Positions 1 to 5,889 of a stretch of 5,889 nucleotides of DNA are shown piece after piece; positions within the stretch are counted from its first letter, which is position 1, and each line of letters opens with the position of its first letter. Position numbers and translations under genes: made by a program. The notes under the pieces were generated by a model that saw only the letters and a list, made by a program, of their open reading frames with translations, made no database searches and was not told the origin of the DNA. The DNA comes from Calditrichota bacterium. Its GTDB lineage: Bacteria; Zhuqueibacterota; Zhuqueibacteria; Zhuqueibacterales; Geothermadaptataceae. Location: positions 1-5,889 of the forward strand of contig QQUM01000313.1 in NCBI GenBank assembly GCA_008501545.1, read 5' to 3'.

Positions 1-1783
1 CGCCTGTATTTGGACTTGCAAATACATCATCATTGTCTGCAACAAATAAAGATGAACTAAACTCACCCGGTCTGAAATTGGTCTGCAAGGTTTCCCAATT
101 TTCTTCATTTTGTTTCATTCGAAAAAGGTCACCGGATGTTGCTGCGAAAAGATTCCCGCCAGAATCATATGCAAGCGACTGAACCGCACTATTAAATCCG
201 AAATTTCCCCATGTTTGACCATTGTCCGAAGATAAAAATACATGGCTGAATGTGCCAACTGAAACCTGACTGCCATCTTTAAAATCAAATGAAAGACACC
301 TAAAGTCATCGAGAATTAGATCCCAGCTCTCACCAGAATTCATCGATCGAAACAGACCTGGTCGTCCCCATGGAACAATTTCCGGATAGGGGTCATAATA
401 GCCATTTGCCCAAATGGTACCATCCTGATTGACGGCAAGCCTGGGTGATCCATAAAAATACTGCGGGACACTTTCCCATGTTACGCCATTATCTGTCGAT
501 CGATGTATACCGCCTGGCACCGGATCAACGGCAAAAAATACATGCTCATATCCAACACCTGCGTACAGTGTCCCATCATAGTCGCTAACAACCGACTGCA
601 CATAGGGATATGCATTAAATCCATTTGAAACATCCAGCCAGGTTTCTCCATTATCACCTGAGCGATATATTCCAAAACCTGCCCCGATGAAAAGACTGCC
701 TGTCACAGAATTTTTTGTCATCGTACGTACTGGAAGTTTCGAAAGTCCCTTGCTGATGTTTGTCCACTCATCCTGGTCATTCGTATGACGGAAAATACCA
801 TTATAGGTACCTGCTACCACGGAGCCTTCCAAATTCGCCGTAAAAGCTTGAGCGATTGTGTAACCAGGAAGACCCGATGTTTCTTCATTCCATTTTAACC
901 CATCATCGGTCGAACTATAAATACCACTTCTTGATAAATCGTAGTATCCAACAAATAGTTCACCATTCTTACTCATTCCCATGGATATGATATCCGAGTA
1001 ATCAGGCAATCCTTCAATCCTGGATATCCAGGTATTCCCATTATCATTTGAAAAGAAGACGCCTCTTCCCAGCCCTGCAAACAGATAATCACGTTCATCG
1101 ATAATCAATGCATTAATTCCGCTAGCGGGCAAGCCTGCATTAACAACGCTCCACTGCTCTCCATTATCACTTGAACGAAAAATCATTCTATTGCGATCTG
1201 TCCCTGCAAACAGATCACCGGAACTATTGATAACTAAAGAATTAACGAATGCATATTCTTCAGATCCCATATGCTTTTTCATCCAACTTTCACCTTTGGA
1301 TTCTGAGCGATACACACTTTTTGTCGTGCCGATGAATATGGCACCCTCCTGGTTAATAACTATTGTATTAACCACATCATATTCTGGTAATCCTGAACTG
1401 ACATTAAGCCAGGTTGTATCATTTTCAACAAAGCGATAAACACCTGAAGAAGTTCCACAAAAAACATCGCCGTCAGGGTGAAAAGCGAAACAATTGATAC
1501 TTTCCAGGTTTACGGGCAAGCCACTACTTATTTCAGTCCAGGCTTCACCCTCTTTAGAGCTGAAATAGACTTTACCTCCTGTGTTATTAAACCAGGAATA
1601 CCCTGTACCCGCAAATGTTTCACCAGCAGGACTGCATGCAATACCAGTTATTTGTCCACCATTTGGAGCGCCAGAATTATTCCAGAAATTATCCTGAGCA
1701 TTGAGTCGGTTTATCATACATACCAGTGAAAAAGTGAAAAGCAAAACGAAATCAAACCATTTTGGGAAAAATCGATGTGTCAT
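1..1783 (-). CDS. Exported Asp-box (BNR-like) beta-propeller repeat protein, C-terminus outside window
   Basis: The frame is open from the ATG at 1783 to the window edge (594 codons, no stop). Residues 1-30 form a signal peptide: basic MTHRFFPK, a hydrophobic core from about residue 9 to 24, and a probable cleavage site after LNAQ. About twelve units of roughly 38-54 residues follow. Each has an Asp-box-like S-x-D-x-G-x-T-W turn, and many are followed by a GLP motif and a strand of the form G-x-L/V-F-x-G-T. The tryptophans are at residues 82, 125, 167, 211, 252, 298, 340, 382, 436, 487, 525 and 563. The clearest boxes are SSDNGEQW (204), SNDNGNTW (245), SGDNGETW (375), STDNGVTW (429) and SSDNGQTW (518). 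Asp-box turns occur in sialidases, sortilins and Ycf48-like propellers, but they are structural. I see no sialidase catalytic set, so I assign no enzyme activity. A sorting domain may lie beyond the left edge; that is inference. The start is supported by the Shine-Dalgarno site and the signal peptide. Confidence 0.9.
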   Translation of the reverse strand, partial: MTHRFFPKWFDFVLLFTFSLVCMINRLNAQDNFWNNSGAPNGGQITGIACSPAGETFAGTGYSWFNNTGGKVYFSSKEGEAWTEISSGLPVNLESINCFAFHPDGDVFCGTSSGVYRFVENDTTWLNVSSGLPEYDVVNTIVINQEGAIFIGTTKSVYRSESKGESWMKKHMGSEEYAFVNSLVINSSGDLFAGTDRNRMIFRSSDNGEQWSVVNAGLPASGINALIIDERDYLFAGLGRGVFFSNDNGNTWISRIEGLPDYSDIISMGMSKNGELFVGYYDLSRSGIYSSTDDGLKWNEETSGLPGYTIAQAFTANLEGSVVAGTYNGIFRHTNDQDEWTNISKGLSKLPVRTMTKNSVTGSLFIGAGFGIYRSGDNGETWLDVSNGFNAYPYVQSVVSDYDGTLYAGVGYEHVFFAVDPVPGGIHRSTDNGVTWESVPQYFYGSPRLAVNQDGTIWANGYYDPYPEIVPWGRPGLFRSMNSGESWDLILDDFRCLSFDFKDGSQVSVGTFSHVFLSSDNGQTWGNFGFNSAVQSLAYDSGGNLFAATSGDLFRMKQNEENWETLQTNFRPGEFSSSLFVADNDDVFASPNTG

Positions 1784-2853
1784 AACAACACCTCCTTTTT
1801 GAGAAACCCAAATAAGTAGACGCCCCAAAATCCACTTGACAGATTGACCACATCAGGATTATTGAGGGTATCCTTAGTGAATGGCGCTGCGCCCAGGTAA
1901 CCATAAAGATTCCTCAAAGCTGAGATAGGGTAAACAGCCGGCAACTCCTGATCATTGGCAATGTTTTCGCCATAGATGGAGTCGGTGCGAAAACATGTGA
2001 GTTTGTTATGCACTTCCAGTATTGAGCCTTTGAGTACAATCCACTGCTCCATTTCGGCCTCCGCTGGCATGTTATTCATATCCCACTGCATGGGGATGCA
2101 TTTTACATAGAGCGTATCGTCATTTTTTTCTGAAGCCAGTATTTCAGCGCGATTTCTGAAAGCATCACCAACCTGGATTGGATTCCAACTCCATGGCGAC
2201 CATTTGGCGCTTTGTCCATCACTTCTGCGATCGAGTGTTTTTCCGGCATAATACGATTGCTGAATGTAACGGCCTTCGTCGGCTATATTGACAAGGCTGC
2301 GCGTGGAATTGGCCTTCGAGATATAGCTGATCGCTCCACCACGTGTTAAATCCAACTTGACCAGCAAGGTATCATTGTTTATGGAAAGCTCATTCTGTTT
2401 TGCGACCAGACTTGAAACTGCAGTCAGAAAGGGCAAACAACCTGCAAGCGCAATTTTCCAGCGGTACACAGGATTCTGCCTCGAATCGCTGCTGTTCATG
2501 ATATTAAAGCGAACTATTTGTTTTTGTCCCATCCGCATTACTTCAACCAGCACTAATTTCTTCGTTTGAATGCACTTTCCAACTTTCATTTTACAGAAAT
2601 AAACACCGCTGGAATGATCCCGGGCATGCCAATTCACTGTATAATTTCCTGCAGGTTTGTGCACATTAACCGGTAGGGCTACTTGTTCTCCCGTCTTACT
2701 AAAAATCGTTAATTCGCCTGGAGCAGATTTATAAAACACGAACGAAATCGTCGTATCATTCTGAAAAGAATTGAGTGAGTTTTGCAGTATTTTCCAGTCA
2801 TCAGATTCACTGAATATACGGGTAAAATAAAAATATTTTCCGGAATTAAACAT
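1780..2853 (-). CDS. Hybrid hypothetical ORF: T9SS sorting-domain remnant joined to a truncated exported protein of unknown function
   Basis: This 357-codon ORF has two unlike parts. Residues ~22-105 resemble a T9SS C-terminal sorting domain, which normally ends a protein. From Met119 (2499) a second protein seems to begin: a basic stretch (R131, K133), a hydrophobic segment at ~134-151 resembling a signal peptide, then a region with recognisable blocks: QQSYYAGKTLDRR (198), WSPWSWNPIQVGD (218), MQWDMNNMPAEAEMEQW (255), DQELPAVYPISAL (301) and GFWGVY (341). From memory these blocks occur in uncharacterised, possibly carbohydrate-related exported proteins that continue past GFWG; I cannot verify this here and assign no function. 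The ORF ends 11 residues after GFWGVY, so it looks C-terminally truncated. No convincing Shine-Dalgarno site precedes Met1, Met106, Met108 or Met119, so the start is uncertain and 2499 is a plausible alternative. The stop overlaps the next gene's ATG by four bases. It may be a pseudogene or a chimera. Confidence 0.55.
   Translation of the reverse strand: MFNSGKYFYFTRIFSESDDWKILQNSLNSFQNDTTISFVFYKSAPGELTIFSKTGEQVALPVNVHKPAGNYTVNWHARDHSSGVYFCKMKVGKCIQTKKLVLVEVMRMGQKQIVRFNIMNSSDSRQNPVYRWKIALAGCLPFLTAVSSLVAKQNELSINNDTLLVKLDLTRGGAISYISKANSTRSLVNIADEGRYIQQSYYAGKTLDRRSDGQSAKWSPWSWNPIQVGDAFRNRAEILASEKNDDTLYVKCIPMQWDMNNMPAEAEMEQWIVLKGSILEVHNKLTCFRTDSIYGENIANDQELPAVYPISALRNLYGYLGAAPFTKDTLNNPDVVNLSSGFWGVYLFGFLKKEVLL
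1791..1798 (-). promoter_or_regulatory. Shine-Dalgarno site of the propeller gene
   Basis: On the minus strand the bases read AAAGGAGG, seven bases before the ATG at 1783. This near-perfect match to anti-16S fixes the start codon. The site lies inside the last codons of the upstream ORF, so the two genes could be translationally coupled. Confidence 0.85.
2539..2790 (-). pseudogene. Stranded T9SS type A / FlgD-like sorting-domain remnant
   Basis: Residues 22-105 of the hybrid ORF follow the usual sorting-domain order. LQNSLNSFQNDTTISF (23-38) corresponds to the family's L-x-QNYPNPFNPxTTISF. IFSKTGEQVA (50-59) corresponds to IYNxxGQxVA. After it come PAGNYTVNW (67-75), SGVYF (82-86) and the C-terminal QTKKLVLVE (96-104). 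The PNPFNP core is eroded to SLNSFQ. These domains work only at the C-terminus, where T9SS recognises and usually removes them. Here an in-frame stop lies 12 codons before the ATG (2890-2892), so no parent protein precedes it. I read it as the tail of a lost or displaced secreted protein. Confidence 0.6.
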
Positions 2854-2885
2854 AATAATTCGTATTATTGCTGTAATAAAAGCAG

Positions 2886-2905
2886 AGGCTTATTTAATAA
2901 GTCCT
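2886..2905. promoter_or_regulatory. AT-rich inverted repeat, possible operator
   Basis: The core CTTATT-t-AATAAG (2889-2901) is a perfect 6-bp inverted repeat around one base. AGG (2886-2888) and CCT (2903-2905) extend it with one bulged base. The single-base centre suits a dimeric DNA-binding protein better than an RNA hairpin. It lies about 33 bases upstream of the hybrid ORF's ATG, where an operator or promoter would be expected. Confidence 0.3.
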
Positions 2906-2911
2906 TTGTGA

Positions 2912-3118
2912 TTAAGCAAATCTAAAAACAACAATTGATTTCATCAATTGTCCAGCATCATACGGAATTGATGTTTCCCCGAGAAGGCCTTCGATTAATT
3001 CATCCTTTTCATGCAAGTGAATGCGTGCATTTTCATTGAAAAGTTTTACAACCAGGAGCAGTATTTTCCTGTTTACCCGGGTGCTGCAACAGGGTGTACT
3101 ACTTTTAACACAAACCAC
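2912..3118 (-). CDS. Doubtful small ORF (68 codons, GTG start)
   Basis: The reading frame runs from a GTG at 3118 to a TAA at 2912-2914 within the divergent intergenic region. The product would be about 68 residues with the segment KDELIEGLLGETSIP near residues 38-52. I recognise no family, signal peptide or membrane segment, and there is no clear Shine-Dalgarno site. It would occupy most of the space where the protease promoter should be. It could be a real small gene, a remnant of the gene that once carried the stranded sorting domain (it lies upstream on the same strand but in another frame), or a chance ORF. Chance or decay seems more likely. Confidence 0.15.
   Translation of the reverse strand: MVCVKSSTPCCSTRVNRKILLLVVKLFNENARIHLHEKDELIEGLLGETSIPYDAGQLMKSIVVFRFA
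2931..2951. promoter_or_regulatory. Perfect 9-bp inverted repeat with 3-base spacer
   Basis: ACAATTGAT and ATCAATTGT are exact reverse complements separated by TTC. The 21-base element could be an operator for the divergent promoters or a weak AT-rich hairpin. No T-tract follows on either strand, so it is not a typical terminator. It overlaps the 3' end of the doubtful small ORF. Its centre lies 46 bases from that of the neighbouring inverted repeat. Confidence 0.35.
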
Positions 3119-3138
3119 ACGTACTTTTCACCGTAAAT

Positions 3139-3146
3139 TAAGGAGG
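3139..3146 (+). promoter_or_regulatory. Shine-Dalgarno site of the protease gene
   Basis: TAAGGAGG ends five bases before the GTG at 3152. It decides the start: the GTG is followed at once by a signal peptide, whereas the first in-frame ATG (codon 30) would remove that signal peptide. Confidence 0.85.
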
Positions 3147-3151
3147 CTTTA

Positions 3152-5889
3152 GTGCAAAAAATCACTTTCTACCGCATTCTATTCACTGGTTTGCTTCTAT
3201 GTTTTCTGCCTGTTCTACTCGTCGGACAAACAGCAGAGATGCAATACCACTATCAAAACTATACCTGGAAATCAGAAAAATTTAATGGCAATGACACACC
3301 CGCCGGGCAAGCGGCGATAAGCCACACAATTACAATCACCGATGCGCCCTGGCTGCGTTTGTATTTTAAAAATGCCAATCTCGGTACCAGGAGCTATCTC
3401 ACAATCACTTCTTTGAAGGATGGTCATACACAAAAAATCGATCATGATGCACTGCAATCGTGGAAATACTCCAGCGCGTATTTCAATGGCAATGCTGTTG
3501 AATTAAAACTGTTTGTAGACCCCGCGGATCGAGATGTATCATTTGAAATCGAGGAAGTAACAGTTGGTGATTGGGTTGGTGGCACACCACTTCCCGAATC
3601 CATCTGCGACGTCAACGACGACAGAGTTCCATCAACGAATCCTCGAACAGGTCGTCTGGTTCCGGTTGGCTGCACGGGTTGGATTATCGACAATGGGAAA
3701 TACCTTACGGCAGGCCACTGCTTAAGCGGTGGAAGTGCACAGACATTTCAATTCAACGTACCAAATTCACTTCCTGATGGCACTTTGCAACATCCCGGGC
3801 CGGAAGATCAATATACAGTCATATCGTCCAGTCTCCAGTACACCGACGGTGGTGTTGGTAATGATTGGGGTGTTTATGAAGTTGAAGACAATGCACAAAC
3901 AGGTTTACAGCCAATTGATGCAATGGGCGCTTCATTCACATTAGCGCAGGACCTCGGGCCGGCAAACATTCGCATCACGGGTTATGGCGTCGATAACGAT
4001 GATTTGGATCTCACCCAAACGCAACAAACACATGTTGGTCCATCTGCTGGATCTTCCGGTACGACCATGCGCTATCGTACAGACACAACAGGTGGAAACT
4101 CCGGTAGCCCTGTCATCGACGAAGCAACCGGCAATGCGGTTGGTATTCACACCCACGGTGGGTGCGGCAGTGGTGGCAGCGGAAATAACAGCGGAACAAG
4201 CACATTTCACACCGATTTCTGGGCTGCTGTAAATACAACGACATGTGATGTAACCGCTGATTTTTCGGCGAATACAACCTCCGGTGCCGCACCATTGACT
4301 GTGAACTTTACAGATGAAACTACAGGCCCAGCAACATCCTGGAGCTGGAATTTTGGTGATGGCAATACCTCAACGACGCAGAATCCAAGTCATACTTACA
4401 CAGCAGATGGCAACTACACTGTTTCCCTGACTGCCACCAGTGCAACCTGTTCAGATTCTGAGACTAAAACAAGTTATATCTCAGTATCAACACCAAACCA
4501 GGCGCCGACGGCAATCATCAATTCACCAACAAATGGCCAGAATTTTGCTTCCGGCGCAACAGTGAATTTTTCCGGAAGTGCAACAGACACCGACGGAACT
4601 GTCGCCGTAAGCACTTACGAATGGACTGTCAACGGTCCCGGCGTTCCTGTCAATTATGTTTTCGCTTCAGGTGTCGCCAATCCGTCCGGCGTTCCCCCGG
4701 CTGATGGCAACTACACAGTTACCCTCGAAGTTACGGACAACGATGGGGCGACAGGAACCGTGTCTGTTAATTTCACCGTTGGTGGAACAGCGAATCAGCC
4801 ACCGACTGCCGTAGCCAGCGCCAATCCAACATCGGGAACAGCGCCATTGGCAGTTAATTTCAGCAGCTCCGGCAGCAGCGATTCCGATGGCAGTATCACT
4901 TCTTACAATTGGAATTTCGGTGATGGCAATTCGTCCAGTGCAGCCAATCCATCGCACACATACAACAGTACTGGAAACTATAACGCTGTACTTACAGTGA
5001 CTGACAACGATGGGGCGACGGGAACGGATCAAGTGACGATTAATGTTACGGGAACATCCAATCAACCGCCAACCGCCGTAGCCAGTGCAAATCCAACATC
5101 GGGAACAGCGCCATTGGCAGTTAATTTCAGCAGCTCTGGCAGCAGCGATTCTGATGGCAGTATCACTTCTTACAGTTGGAATTTCGGTGATGGCAATTCG
5201 TCCAGTGCAGCCAATCCATCGCACACATACAACAGTACTGGAAACTATAACGCTGTACTTACAGTGACTGACAACGATGGGGCGACGGGTACAGATCAGG
5301 TCACAATCAATGTGACAGCTCCAGCAAATCAACCACCAACAGCCACGATAAATACGCCTGCCAATGGACAGAGTTTTTCTGTTGGTGCTGTAATATCCTA
5401 CTCCGGTTCAGGTTCAGATAGCGATGGATCTGTAACAGGTTATTCCTGGACATACAGTCGAAACGGGGCAAATCCAGTGACATTTTCATCATCGGCATCA
5501 GGGTCTGCGGTTGGGTCGGCTTCAGGAACCTATGTGCTTACTTTAACAGTAACAGACAATGATGGTGCAACAGGAACGGATCAGGTGACGATTACAATTG
5601 GTTCCGGCAAGGCCGTTGGAAAAGGCGGCATCGTCGATGGAGCGAATGGTTTCACAAGCATGTTTAATGGTTATGAATTAGGTGATGCTTATCCGAATCC
5701 GTTTAATCCTGAAACGAAATTCACCTTTTCGCTTGGTGCGAATGAAAGAGTGACGCTGAAGATATACAACGCAATCGGCCAGGAAGTTCGCACACTTATC
5801 AATGGTGCGCAGATGAACACTGGTGCGCACACAATGCGTTGGGATGCGAAAAATAATCTTGGCGACCAGGTTCCCAGTGGCATCTATTA
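3152..5889 (+). CDS. Secreted V8-like (S1/S1B) serine protease with PKD/Ig-like stalk and T9SS sorting domain, C-terminus outside window
   Basis: A GTG start after AGGAGG opens 912 uninterrupted codons to the window edge. Residues 1-26 are a signal peptide (hydrophobic core at ~9-24, ending VGQ). Residues ~27-150 are probably a pro-region or beta-sandwich. The protease spans ~150-360, with catalytic His189 (TAGHC), Asp238 (GNDWG) and Ser317 (GGNSGSP). Cys174 and Cys190 are placed like the disulfide next to the chymotrypsin-fold histidine; Cys152 and Cys338 could form a second. GNSGSP and GIH (His333, 16 residues after Ser317) resemble staphylococcal V8 protease, so cleavage after Glu is plausible but inferred. 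Next come PKD 1 (365-446, WNFGDG at 399), an Ig-like domain (449-547), PKD 2 and 3 (548-636, 637-725, WNFGDG at 587 and 676), a second Ig-like domain (726-816) and a sorting domain from ~842. The protein should cross the outer membrane by T9SS and be released or anchored at the surface. About 20 residues are probably missing at the edge. Confidence 0.93.
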   Translation, partial: MQKITFYRILFTGLLLCFLPVLLVGQTAEMQYHYQNYTWKSEKFNGNDTPAGQAAISHTITITDAPWLRLYFKNANLGTRSYLTITSLKDGHTQKIDHDALQSWKYSSAYFNGNAVELKLFVDPADRDVSFEIEEVTVGDWVGGTPLPESICDVNDDRVPSTNPRTGRLVPVGCTGWIIDNGKYLTAGHCLSGGSAQTFQFNVPNSLPDGTLQHPGPEDQYTVISSSLQYTDGGVGNDWGVYEVEDNAQTGLQPIDAMGASFTLAQDLGPANIRITGYGVDNDDLDLTQTQQTHVGPSAGSSGTTMRYRTDTTGGNSGSPVIDEATGNAVGIHTHGGCGSGGSGNNSGTSTFHTDFWAAVNTTTCDVTADFSANTTSGAAPLTVNFTDETTGPATSWSWNFGDGNTSTTQNPSHTYTADGNYTVSLTATSATCSDSETKTSYISVSTPNQAPTAIINSPTNGQNFASGATVNFSGSATDTDGTVAVSTYEWTVNGPGVPVNYVFASGVANPSGVPPADGNYTVTLEVTDNDGATGTVSVNFTVGGTANQPPTAVASANPTSGTAPLAVNFSSSGSSDSDGSITSYNWNFGDGNSSSAANPSHTYNSTGNYNAVLTVTDNDGATGTDQVTINVTGTSNQPPTAVASANPTSGTAPLAVNFSSSGSSDSDGSITSYSWNFGDGNSSSAANPSHTYNSTGNYNAVLTVTDNDGATGTDQVTINVTAPANQPPTATINTPANGQSFSVGAVISYSGSGSDSDGSVTGYSWTYSRNGANPVTFSSSASGSAVGSASGTYVLTLTVTDNDGATGTDQVTITIGSGKAVGKGGIVDGANGFTSMFNGYELGDAYPNPFNPETKFTFSLGANERVTLKIYNAIGQEVRTLINGAQMNTGAHTMRWDAKNNLGDQVPSGIY
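4793..5059 (+). repeat. Tandem PKD-encoding repeat, unit 1 (267 bp)
   Basis: First of two head-to-tail 267-bp (89-codon) units encoding one PKD domain each, from NQPPTA through WNFGDG to VTDNDGATGT and the linker. Compared with unit 2, bases 4909-5022 are identical over 114 bp. Nearly all other differences are third-position silent changes, concentrated near the two ends. The only amino-acid change before the final linker is Asn586, which is Ser in unit 2. Confidence 0.92.
5060..5326 (+). repeat. Tandem PKD-encoding repeat, unit 2 (267 bp)
   Basis: Second unit, directly abutting unit 1, with the matching identical core at 5176-5289. The linker at its end diverges (AlaProAla in place of GlyThrSer). 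The preserved reading frame means units can be gained or lost by recombination without breaking the protein. Confidence 0.92.
5675..5889 (+). other. T9SS type A / FlgD-like C-terminal sorting domain (partial)
   Basis: Encoded by the end of the protease gene, residues 842-912. It shows YPNPFNPETKFTFSL from residue 847, IYNAIGQEVRTL from 871, Trp897-Asp898, and SGIY at 909-912. The final strand, usually followed by a Lys-Lys-containing tail, lies past the window edge. In the family this domain targets the protein to T9SS. It is intact here, unlike the eroded copy at 2539-2790. Confidence 0.9.

Larger units (their letters stand above)
2854..3151. other. Divergent intergenic region
   Basis: These 298 bases separate the minus-strand genes from the plus-strand protease gene and should hold promoters for both directions. 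I could not assign a -35/-10 pair with confidence: candidate TTG-type boxes have poor partners or wrong spacing. Two inverted repeats lie in the half nearer the minus-strand ORF and are listed separately. The protease-proximal part (about 3085-3140) contains the loosely repeated block TACTTTTAACAC / TACTTTTCACC, which may be chance. Confidence 0.6.

Noticed and set aside
1191..1729. Two plus-strand ORFs of about 82 codons opposite the propeller gene
   Set aside because: The minus strand is continuously open here with regular Asp-box repeats; these are antisense shadows.
1..1783. Sialidase (neuraminidase) activity for the Asp-box protein
   Set aside because: Asp-box turns are shared by many non-enzymatic propellers. 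No arginine triad or catalytic Tyr/Glu arrangement was recognisable in the visible part.
2931..2951. Rho-independent terminator
   Set aside because: The stem is AT-rich with no following T-tract on either strand, and it lies upstream of both divergent genes rather than after one.
3941..4295. Overlapping ORFs on both strands within the protease domain
   Set aside because: They lie in other frames of a gene with a complete catalytic triad and have no start signals or recognisable motifs.
4793..5326. CRISPR-like or mobile repeat array
   Set aside because: The two units abut, are in frame and encode PKD domains. There are no spacers, terminal inverted repeats or transposase.
4667..5332. 221-codon minus-strand ORF with internal repeats
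   Set aside because: It is antisense to the PKD-encoding region. Its repeats merely mirror the 267-bp tandem units, and the Cys/Arg/Ile-rich product is typical of a shadow frame.

Overview
The window looks like part of a chromosome from a bacterium that secretes proteins by the type IX secretion system (T9SS), in or near the FCB group. The evidence is a FlgD-like C-terminal sorting domain (PNPFNP ... IYNAIGQEV ... W-D ... SGIY) at the right end, a second degenerate copy near the middle, and large exported repeat proteins with Asn/Gln/Thr/Ser-rich surfaces. Both well-supported genes have near-consensus Shine-Dalgarno sites (AGGAGG). Classical Bacteroidia and Flavobacteriia rarely use such sites, so I lean towards an outlying FCB lineage such as Calditrichota, Ignavibacteriota or a KSB1-like group. 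That placement is inference.

Layout. Left (1-1783, minus strand): the first 594 residues of an exported Asp-box (BNR-like) beta-propeller protein, open at the left edge. Left-centre (1780-2853, minus strand): a hybrid ORF. Its first ~105 residues read like a T9SS C-terminal sorting domain stranded at the wrong end of a protein. The rest resembles an exported protein of unknown function that stops abruptly. Its stop codon overlaps the start of the propeller gene (ATGA), and its last codons supply that gene's Shine-Dalgarno site. Centre (2854-3151): a divergent intergenic region with two AT-rich inverted repeats and one doubtful small ORF. Right (3152-5889, plus strand): the first 912 residues of a secreted serine protease of the S1/S1B (V8-like) type, followed by a five-domain PKD/Ig-like stalk and most of a T9SS sorting domain, open at the right edge.

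Function. The two well-supported genes encode separate cell-surface or extracellular proteins and are transcribed away from each other. Nothing ties them into one pathway beyond shared export. The protease has a complete catalytic triad (His189, Asp238, Ser317) and a GIH motif that suggests glutamate specificity. Two stalk domains are tandem 267-bp near-copies at the DNA level, which indicates recent duplication or gene conversion. The hybrid ORF marks a rearrangement scar between the two loci.

I see no RNA gene, CRISPR array, insertion sequence or phage signature, and no strong sign of a new multi-gene system. The points most worth following up are the hybrid ORF, the duplicated PKD unit and the inferred protease specificity.
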